Below are positions 1 through 4,387 of a stretch of DNA of 5,847 nucleotides, one piece after another. Numbering within the stretch: the stretch's first letter is position 1; each line of letters begins with the position of its first letter. The stretch lies in contig JAEDOO010000116.1 in the NCBI GenBank assembly GCA_016301965.1, forward strand, positions 1 to 5,847. Direction: 5' to 3'. The position numbers and the translations under genes are program-made. Origin of the DNA: Lachnospiraceae bacterium. Its GTDB lineage: Bacteria; Bacillota; Clostridia; Lachnospirales; Lachnospiraceae. Below the pieces are notes generated by a model. It ran no database searches. It was not told the DNA's origin and was given only the letters and a program-made list of their open reading frames with translations.

Positions 1-54
1 ACTTTAGCGAGCACGACTCCGAGACTACAGGCTCGGAGCGAGCGCAGTAGGAGC
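1..54. repeat. Dispersed hairpin-forming (REP-like) repeat, copy 1
   Basis: A 54-bp sequence repeated in the same orientation at 5764-5817 with 51 of 54 bases identical. It contains a 7-bp hairpin: 17-23 (CTCCGAG) pairs with 32-38 (CTCGGAG) around the loop ACTACAGG. The differences from the other copy are at 19, 36 and 48. Positions 19 and 36 pair with each other and change together (C-G here, T-A in copy 2), so the fold rather than the exact sequence appears to be kept. An alternative small hairpin, GCTCG/CGAGC (31-35 with 39-43), is also conserved. The copy lies 55 bp beyond the stop codon of the leftward peptidase gene and may act at the 3' end of that transcript. The window starts at its first base, so the repeat may extend further left. 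No transposase is seen nearby. Confidence 0.8.
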
Positions 55-109
55 ACGATTCTTCTATACATACCTGAGTACCTCTGATCTGCAGCAGCCC
101 TCAAAAAAA

Positions 110-1078
110 TCACTGACAGTTAGCCAGAAACTCCTTATCGGATACCTTAGAAGATTTGATGGCATTCTGAATTGCTTCGCACATAACCTCGGCAGCCAGA
201 GTACCGACAACATTGATATCCGCAAACACCTGTCCTGTGCTGGCAGCATAGATGGAATCTCCGTCAGCCATGGTGGCCACAGGATTGATGCATCTGGCGT
301 AGGCACAGCGGGTCATGGAGGCAATCTTGTTCATTTCCGCCTTGGAAAATGCAGCATTAGTGATGACAGCACCGATAGTGGTGTTGCCGGTAAACGGATC
401 ATGAGGCTTCAGAAAACGGTACATTTCTTCCACAGTATCCAGATAACCTACGCGGTCAGCAGTTTTTAATCCTGCGATCTTTCGTCCGTTCTTCGGATTA
501 TAGATATCACCTAGGGCATTAACGACTACAACAGCAGCCATCTGCAGCGGTCCTACTTCTACAGCAGCGATGCCGAGACCAGCTTTAGTGGCCTGTGCCA
601 TGCCGTAGAGCTTGCCCACGGTGGCACCGATTCCGGCACCGATATTGCCGGTGCGGCTGTCTGTGCAGGCAAGAGCGTGCCGGCAGGCTTCCTCGCCCAT
701 GGCAGCGTCCGGGCGAACCGAAGCACTTCCGTAGCCCAGATCATAGATGCAGGACTGGCAGACCAGAGGCACCACAGCCGGGCCGGTGGGATAACCGATG
801 CCCTGAGATTCCAGAAATCGCATAACACCGTCTGCCGCAGCCAGGCCGTAGGCTGAACCGCCGGATAAGACGATAGCGTTGATGGGATTATCCGCTGTCA
901 CCGGGGAGGTAAGCGTCGTCTCCCGGGAAGCGGGGCCTCCACCGCTGATATCACAGCCCACCCGGGCACCGTTTGGAAAATACAGGACAGTCACACCGGT
1001 TTTGGCCTTTTCATCGGATGCATGGCCGATACGAAGATTCGTCAGTTCTTTGATAGAAATTTCTCTGGTATAAGGCAT
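110..1078 (-). CDS. P1-family (DmpA/ThnT-like) self-processing aminopeptidase or amide hydrolase
   Basis: A 322-aa protein of the P1/S58 peptidase family (DmpA L-aminopeptidase/D-esterase, BapA beta-aminopeptidase, ThnT pantetheine hydrolase). Members are made as one chain and cut themselves before a Ser/Thr that becomes the N-terminal nucleophile of the beta chain. Seen here: the family motif SGGSAYGLAAADG (72-84), the Gly-rich GNIGAGIGATVGK (144-156), VVNALGD with the likely oxyanion-hole Asn187 (185-191), GNTTIG (231-236) placing the cut at Asn232/Thr233, and DGDSIYAASTG (272-282). This gives an alpha chain of about 232 residues and a beta chain of about 90. No signal peptide is evident, so it is probably cytoplasmic. 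AGGAGG (1084-1089) lies 5 nt before the ATG, which fixes the start. It is the second gene after an ECF S component, 92 nt downstream, probably in one operon. The substrate is unknown: D-amino or beta-amino peptides, or a pantetheine-type amide, are all possible. Family call sure, substrate not. Confidence 0.93.
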   Translation of the reverse strand: MPYTREISIKELTNLRIGHASDEKAKTGVTVLYFPNGARVGCDISGGGPASRETTLTSPVTADNPINAIVLSGGSAYGLAAADGVMRFLESQGIGYPTGPAVVPLVCQSCIYDLGYGSASVRPDAAMGEEACRHALACTDSRTGNIGAGIGATVGKLYGMAQATKAGLGIAAVEVGPLQMAAVVVVNALGDIYNPKNGRKIAGLKTADRVGYLDTVEEMYRFLKPHDPFTGNTTIGAVITNAAFSKAEMNKIASMTRCAYARCINPVATMADGDSIYAASTGQVFADINVVGTLAAEVMCEAIQNAIKSSKVSDKEFLANCQ

Positions 1079-1083
1079 AGGTT

Positions 1084-1159
1084 CCTCCTTCCGGCTGTCT
1101 GCCGGTATAATGGATGCTGATAAGCAGCATCACAATAACTGTTCATAGATCACAATAAC
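1084..1159 (-). promoter_or_regulatory. Intercistronic region: two small hairpins and an 11-bp direct repeat
   Basis: The 92-nt gap between the transporter gene and the peptidase gene is structured. An 11-bp sequence (ATCACAATAAC on the plus strand) occurs at 1129-1139 and again at 1149-1159, 20 bp apart or about two helical turns. A 7-bp hairpin lies at 1113-1131 (GATGCTG/CAGCATC, 5-nt loop). A second hairpin, 5 bp, lies at 1091-1105 (CCGGC/GCCGG, 5-nt loop) and abuts the peptidase ribosome binding site AGGAGG (1084-1089). Neither hairpin has a U tract, so they look like mRNA processing, stability or translation elements rather than terminators. The direct repeat could be a pair of protein-binding sites, but no regulator is known. 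Confidence 0.45.
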
Positions 1160-1170
1160 ATGAGTGATCA

Positions 1171-1788
1171 TCAGGAACGCTTCAAAGCGGCGCAGAGCGC
1201 GCGGGAGACGATACTGCCGATGATAAAGCAGATCACGGCTTCAATCAGACCCTGAACACCGACAAAAGCGGCTACGAACAGAATCGGGTTGGATACGCCC
1301 AGCCCGGAAGCGATTCCCTGAATATATTCTGTGTTATAGAAAAAGATACACAAAAATCCCATGAAAAACAAGGTGTTTAACAGCGGACAAGCCAGGGATG
1401 CCACATAGTAGGATACTTTTCTGGCGGAAGCTTTCTTGTACAGTGCTGCAAAGATCAATCCGGTGAGCCAGCCCTCCAGTACACGGGCAACGATGCAGGT
1501 GATGAAGGTGCCGAATGGATTGATGGACAGCAGCATGGCGGCAAAAGCCGAACTTCCGTTTAAGGCCATGTAAAAGCTGGTGGCTCCGAAAGCCAGACCG
1601 CAGATCGCGCCTCCCTTGGGGCCAAGGATGATGGCTCCTACAGCCACCGGAATGGTCAGAAGCGTGATGGACAGACCGGGGGTACGCAGATAACCCAGCG
1701 GTGTGAACGACATCAGAATAATGATGGCGATCATCATGGCCAGCTCCACCATGTAGCGTGTGTCAAATTTCTTGTTACTGTTGCTCAT
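1171..1788 (-). CDS. ECF transporter S component (vitamin/cofactor substrate-binding membrane subunit)
   Basis: A 205-aa, very hydrophobic protein with about six membrane segments (roughly 13-30, 38-55, 57-75, 91-117, 126-150, 168-198). Its length and layout fit the ECF_trnsprt S-component family (PF12822-type). The first helix carries an AxxxA motif (Ala17, Ala21), the small-residue face by which group II S components dock on the shared EcfT subunit. Other typical stretches are TPGLSITLLTIP (36-47), GPKGGAICGLAFG (56-68) and ARVLEGWLTG (101-110). No EcfA or EcfT gene is in the window, so it presumably uses a shared energising module encoded elsewhere. AAGGAG lies 8 nt before the ATG. It is the first gene after a long structured leader and precedes the P1 peptidase. 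The substrate cannot be read from the sequence. A PanT-like (pantothenate) role is one guess from the resemblance and the neighbour; riboflavin, folate or other small molecules are not excluded. Confidence 0.85.
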   Translation of the reverse strand: MSNSNKKFDTRYMVELAMMIAIIILMSFTPLGYLRTPGLSITLLTIPVAVGAIILGPKGGAICGLAFGATSFYMALNGSSAFAAMLLSINPFGTFITCIVARVLEGWLTGLIFAALYKKASARKVSYYVASLACPLLNTLFFMGFLCIFFYNTEYIQGIASGLGVSNPILFVAAFVGVQGLIEAVICFIIGSIVSRALCAALKRS

Positions 1789-1805
1789 AGCAAATTCTCC
1801 TTCTC

Positions 1806-1845
1806 GTCTGATAAAACGGCGCAGTGCGTCCCCTGTTTTTCAGAC
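1806..1845 (-). promoter_or_regulatory. Long hairpin just upstream of the transporter RBS
   Basis: In the minus-strand RNA, GTCTGA (1845-1840) pairs with TCAGAC (1811-1806), and AAAAC pairs with GTTTT (1817-1813) above one bulged A. A short GC-rich top follows (CGC loop ACT GCG). That makes about 11 base pairs in the lower stem. The hairpin ends 4 nt before the AAGGAG of the ECF S-component gene and has no U tract. It is therefore better read as a translation or mRNA-stability element than as a terminator. Confidence 0.5.
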
Positions 1846-1897
1846 TTTTTAGAATATGGGGATTGAGCGCAGTCAGGGAAAAGGCATGAAAAATGAC

Positions 1898-1919
1898 AAA
1901 AAAGAGCAGAGTCTGCCCT
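1898..1919 (-). terminator. Intrinsic terminator in the leader of the transporter operon (attenuator)
   Basis: On the minus strand, AGGGCAG (1919-1913) pairs with CTGCTCT (1909-1903) as a 7-bp stem with one G-T pair and a 3-nt loop. It runs directly into six T (1903-1898). It lies about 110 nt before the ATG of the ECF S-component gene and after both candidate promoters, so transcription that stops here would never reach the gene. The same bases can form other helices (see the leader entry), which suggests conditional rather than constant termination. Confidence 0.6.
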
Positions 1920-2019
1920 GAAGCAGACGAATATGTAGATGCCGAAAATGGTCTTCTCATAGGATAAATTACTGTCACTGATTTGTACGGATGCATTTTC
2001 TCTCGAATAACGCTCTTTT
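1900..2019 (-). ncRNA. Candidate riboswitch/attenuator leader of unknown class
   Basis: Minus-strand leader RNA with three helices that can coexist. P1 pairs AAAAGAGC (2019-2012) with GCTCTTTT (1907-1900), 8 bp. P2 pairs GAAAATG (2000-1994) with CATTTTC (1950-1944), 7 bp. P3 pairs GTCTGC (1928-1923) with GCAGAC (1916-1911), 6 bp with a 6-nt loop. P1 encloses P2 and P3 as a three-way junction. P1 takes the 3' half, and P3 the 5' half, of the terminator at 1898-1919, so the two folds exclude each other. I see no T-box motif and none of the conserved cores of TPP, FMN, THF, purine, SAM, lysine or preQ1-I riboswitches. If transcription starts at about 2015, P1 is shortened to about 4-5 bp; a start near 2085 keeps it whole. 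Pairings are seen directly; the regulatory role is inferred. Confidence 0.4.
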
Positions 2020-2021
2020 GT

Positions 2022-2050
2022 AAGATAGCATTTTTTTACGAAAATTGCAA
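2022..2050 (-). promoter_or_regulatory. Promoter for the ECF S component/P1 peptidase operon
   Basis: On the minus strand, -35 TTGCAA (2050-2045) is followed by a 17-bp spacer and -10 TATCTT (2027-2022). TG lies one base upstream of the -10 (extended -10, TGCTATCTT). The expected transcription start is about 2015, giving a leader of about 227 nt before the ATG. Confidence 0.5.
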
Positions 2051-2091
2051 CGTTATGCGGGAAAGTTGACGTTTTCGTTCCTTTTCACCTC

Positions 2092-2097
2092 AATATA
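2092..2097 (-). promoter_or_regulatory. Second possible -10 box for the leftward operon
   Basis: TATATT on the minus strand (2097-2092), with no convincing -35 at the usual distance. Transcription from here would start near 2085 and include the full P1 helix of the leader. It is followed by a GGTGAAAAG/AACGAAAA module pair that also follows the divergent plus-strand promoter. Confidence 0.25.
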
Positions 2098-2122
2098 GTG
2101 CATTTTCTTCACAATCCCGGTA

Positions 2123-2151
2123 TGGTTTTGGAAAAATAAGTGTGCTATACT
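2123..2151 (+). promoter_or_regulatory. Extended -10 promoter of the hydroxy-acid-oxidase-like gene
   Basis: TGCTATACT (2143-2151) is an extended -10 with hexamer TATACT. The -35 at 17 bp (TGGTTT, 2123-2128) is poor, as is common with extended -10 promoters. Transcription would start near 2158, giving a leader of about 56 nt. A 5-bp hairpin (GGGTG 2164-2168 with CACCC 2178-2182) sits near the 5' end. Confidence 0.6.
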
Positions 2152-2213
2152 ATTGAACGAAAAGGGTGAAAAGAAAACACCCGGGAAGAAAGAGGATACA
2201 AAGGAGAACGTTT

Positions 2214-3230
2214 ATGGATTATCAGGATATTCTGGGAAATGCCAGAGGAAATATGGGTCCCTGCAAGGCTTGCCCTGTTTGCGACGGAAAAGCATGTAAA
2301 AATACAGTGCCGGGTCCCGGTGCAAAGGGTGTGGGGGACACCGCCATCCGCAACTACCAGAAATGGCAGGAAATTCGCGTCAATATGGACACGATCTGCG
2401 AAAACCGTCCCATCGATACATCTTTTGAACTTTTTGGAGAAACCTACAAATATCCGATCTTTGCGGGTCCGGTAGGCGCCATGAAAATGCATTATGGAGA
2501 TAAATACGATGATCTGGAGTATAATGAGATCCTGGTGCAGGCCTGCGCCGATGCCGGTATTGCCGCATTTACCGGTGACGGTCTCAACGAACAGGTAGTG
2601 AAGGCTGCTGCCAGTGCCATCGGCAAAGCCGGCGGAAAAGGTATTCCCACCATTAAGCCATGGAGTCTTCCCCTGATCAAAGAAAAAATGGATCTGGTAA
2701 AAGCTGCCGGAGCCAAAGTCATCGCCATGGATATCGATGCAGCCGGTCTGCCGTTTTTGAAAAATATGGAGCCGCCGGCAGGATCCAAGACAGTGGAAGA
2801 ATTAAAGGAAATAATCTCTTATGCCGGAGTGCCGTTTATTGTCAAAGGCATCATGACCGTCAAAGGTGCGGTAAAAGCCATGGAAGCCGGAGCTGCCGGT
2901 ATTATCGTGTCCAATCATGGCGGCCGTGTTCTGGATCAGACTCCGGCAACAGCAGAAGTGCTGGAACAGATTTCTCTGGCTGTCGGCGGAAAGATGAAGA
3001 TTTTTGTGGACGGCGGTATCCGCTCCGGAGTGGATATCTTTAAAGCCCTGGCTCTTGGCGCAGATGCTGTTGTGGTAGCCCGTCCCTATGTAACCGCAGT
3101 CTATGGCGGCGGCGCAGAAGGCGTTGGTGTTTACACCGAGAAGCTGGGCGGTGAGCTGGCAGATACTATGGCAATGTGCGGTGTCCATAGTTTGTCAGAA
3201 ATCGCCAAAGATATGGTTTTTACAAAGTAA
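2214..3230 (+). CDS. FMN-dependent alpha-hydroxy-acid-oxidising protein with N-terminal four-Cys motif
   Basis: A 338-aa TIM-barrel flavoprotein of the FMN_dh family (lactate/glycolate oxidase, L-lactate dehydrogenase group). These oxidise 2-hydroxy acids to 2-oxo acids at FMN. Seen: MDID (172-175, Asp173 likely matching the catalytic-site Asp), FIVKGI with FMN-contact Lys211, IVSNHGGRVLDQTPA (231-245) with catalytic-base His235 and substrate-binding Arg238, and phosphate-binding IFVDGGIRSG (263-272) plus ALGADAVVVARPY (280-292). Unusual: a leading CKACPVCDGKAC (Cys17, 20, 23, 28), like a metal or Fe-S site, and no clear match for the active-site tyrosines of plant glycolate oxidase. Substrate and electron acceptor are thus uncertain; an oxygen-independent dehydrogenase or reductase role is possible. 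Cytoplasmic, no signal peptide. Start chosen at the ATG at 2214, with AAGGAG (2201-2206) 7 nt before it; the in-frame GTG at 2166 lacks an RBS and lies close to the likely transcription start. galE follows after 71 bp. Confidence 0.88.
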   Translation: MDYQDILGNARGNMGPCKACPVCDGKACKNTVPGPGAKGVGDTAIRNYQKWQEIRVNMDTICENRPIDTSFELFGETYKYPIFAGPVGAMKMHYGDKYDDLEYNEILVQACADAGIAAFTGDGLNEQVVKAAASAIGKAGGKGIPTIKPWSLPLIKEKMDLVKAAGAKVIAMDIDAAGLPFLKNMEPPAGSKTVEELKEIISYAGVPFIVKGIMTVKGAVKAMEAGAAGIIVSNHGGRVLDQTPATAEVLEQISLAVGGKMKIFVDGGIRSGVDIFKALALGADAVVVARPYVTAVYGGGAEGVGVYTEKLGGELADTMAMCGVHSLSEIAKDMVFTK

Positions 3231-3301
3231 ACAGTTGGTTCATGCGTGAAAAGCATAGGAATTAAGCCAATTTATTATAAGTATATTAAGGAGGAAATGC
3301 T

Positions 3302-4321
3302 ATGAAAATTCTTGTTACCGGTGGTGCCGGATATATCGGCAGCCATACCTGTGTGGAACTTCTGAATGAAGGTTATGAGGTGGTTGTACTGGATAATCTG
3401 TACAATTCCAGTGAGGAAGCACTGAAAAGAGTACAGAAGATCACTGGAAAGCCCCTGACTTTCTATGAAGGAGATATGCTGGATCGTGATATCTGTGAAA
3501 AGATCTTCACAGAGCATAAGATCGACGCGGTCATCCATTTTGCTGGATTGAAAGCCGTAGGTGAATCAGTAGAAAAACCCTGGGAATACTATTACAATAA
3601 CATCACCGGTACGCTGGTGCTTACAGATGTGATGAGAAAACACGGCTGCAAGAATATCGTATTTTCTTCCTCCGCTACGGTATATGGCGATCCAGCTATT
3701 ATCCCGATCACAGAAGAGTGTCCGAAGGGGCAGATCACCAATCCCTATGGTCAGACCAAAGGCATGCTGGAGCAGATACTGACAGATCTGCATACCGGTG
3801 ATCCGGAGTGGAATGTGATCCTGCTTCGCTACTTCAATCCTATCGGTGCCCACGAAAGCGGCCTGATCGGCGAAGATCCCAAGGGCATTCCGAATAATCT
3901 GGTTCCCTACATTGCCCAGGTGGCTGTAGGAAAGAGAGAGTGCCTCAATGTATTTGGTGATGATTATCCTACACCGGATGGAACTGGTGTCAGAGACTAT
4001 ATCCATGTAGTGGATCTGGCGATCGGTCATGTCTGCGCACTGAAAAAGATGGAGACAGACAAAGGTGTACTGATCTACAATCTGGGCACAGGCAAAGGCT
4101 ACAGCGTGCTGGAGGTTCTGCATGCATATGAAAAAGCCTGCGGCAAAGAACTGCCCTATAAGATCTGTCCCCGCCGCGCCGGTGATATTCCCACCTGCTA
4201 TTCTGATCCGTCAAAAGCTGCAAAAGAGCTTGGCTGGACAGCAAAACGCGGTATTGATGAGATGTGTGCAGACAGCTGGAGATGGCAGTCCACAAACCCG
4301 GATGGATACGCAGCAAAATAA
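3302..4321 (+). CDS. galE: UDP-glucose 4-epimerase
   Basis: A 339-aa enzyme that interconverts UDP-galactose and UDP-glucose with bound NAD, the last step of the Leloir pathway and a source of UDP-galactose for cell-surface sugars. Short-chain dehydrogenase fold: NAD-binding GGAGYIGSH (7-15), DNLYNSS (31-37), HFAGLKAVGES (79-89), catalytic Ser124 in FSSSATVYG (121-129), Tyr149 and Lys153 in NPYGQTK (147-153). The catalytic numbering matches E. coli GalE and the length is normal (about 338). C-terminal landmarks are LRYFNPIGAH (175-184) and RDYIHVVDLA (231-240). AAGGAGG (3288-3294) lies 7 nt before the ATG. The 71-bp gap upstream is AT-rich, with TATTAT, TATAAG and TATATT boxes at 3273-3287 but no good -35, so a private promoter is only possible. 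No other gal gene is in the window. A strong hairpin follows the stop. Confidence 0.97.
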   Translation: MKILVTGGAGYIGSHTCVELLNEGYEVVVLDNLYNSSEEALKRVQKITGKPLTFYEGDMLDRDICEKIFTEHKIDAVIHFAGLKAVGESVEKPWEYYYNNITGTLVLTDVMRKHGCKNIVFSSSATVYGDPAIIPITEECPKGQITNPYGQTKGMLEQILTDLHTGDPEWNVILLRYFNPIGAHESGLIGEDPKGIPNNLVPYIAQVAVGKRECLNVFGDDYPTPDGTGVRDYIHVVDLAIGHVCALKKMETDKGVLIYNLGTGKGYSVLEVLHAYEKACGKELPYKICPRRAGDIPTCYSDPSKAAKELGWTAKRGIDEMCADSWRWQSTNPDGYAAK

Positions 4322-4324
4322 GAG

Positions 4325-4356
4325 TTACGGTTCACTGGCAAGCCAGTAAACCGTAA
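4325..4356 (+). terminator. Hairpin after galE (terminator-like, weak U tract)
   Basis: TTACGGTT (4325-4332) pairs with AACCGTAA (4349-4356) and ACTGGC (4334-4339) with GCCAGT (4342-4347), with one C/A mismatch between them: 14 base pairs in all. It begins 3 nt after the galE stop. The downstream sequence is TAATAAATAAG rather than a T run, so it may be a leaky terminator or an mRNA-end stabiliser, letting some transcription reach dsdA. On the minus strand it is followed by CTCTTATTTTG, also a weak tract. Confidence 0.55.
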
Positions 4357-4369
4357 TAAATAAGATACA

Positions 4370-4379
4370 CTGTATACAG
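4370..4379. promoter_or_regulatory. Operator-like palindrome before dsdA
   Basis: CTGTATACAG is a perfect 10-bp palindrome ending 8 nt before the dsdA ATG and overlapping its weak ribosome binding site (AGG, 4378-4380). A bound repressor here would block transcription or translation start. TATAAA at 4381-4386 is too close to the ATG to be an ordinary -10 for this start. The regulator, if any, is not in the window. Confidence 0.3.
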
Positions 4380-4387
4380 GTATAAAC

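Larger units (their letters stand above)
2072..2173. repeat. Paired sequence modules flanking the divergent promoters
   Basis: On the minus strand GGTGAAAAG (2089-2081), one G, then AACGAAAA (2079-2072). On the plus strand AACGAAAA (2156-2163), one G, then GGTGAAAAG (2165-2173). The same 9-mer and 8-mer therefore occur on opposite strands in swapped order, each just downstream of a -10-like box (TATATT at 2092-2097, TATACT at 2146-2151). ACGAAAA occurs once more at 2038-2044. These could be operator sites of a common regulator, or chance in A-rich DNA. Confidence 0.35.

Noticed and set aside
55..80. Remnant of the 27-bp inverted arm next to repeat copy 1
   Set aside because: Only TATACATA is shared with the right flank of copy 2, too short in AT-rich DNA; the left flank is outside the window.
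1106..1111. Perfect TATAAT on the plus strand
   Set aside because: No -35 at 16-18 bp, and it would drive only antisense transcription into the transporter gene. It falls between two hairpins and is probably chance.
1856..1921. Small plus-strand frame (about 21 codons) in the leader region
   Set aside because: No ribosome binding site, no promoter nearby, and it lies antisense to the structured leader.
1898..2019. T-box or a known riboswitch (TPP, FMN, THF, purine, preQ1-I)
   Set aside because: The T-box GGTGG-ACCGCG element and the conserved cores of these classes are not found by eye. A covariance search would be decisive.
2166..2213. GTG start giving a 16-residue N-terminal extension of the FMN-dependent oxidase
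   Set aside because: No RBS, only about 8 nt after the likely transcription start, and the extension is Lys/Arg-rich unlike the family. The ATG at 2214 has AAGGAG at ideal spacing.
3566..4123. Antisense frame (185 aa) opposite galE
   Set aside because: Lies wholly within a clear galE gene with conserved catalytic residues; no RBS or domain.
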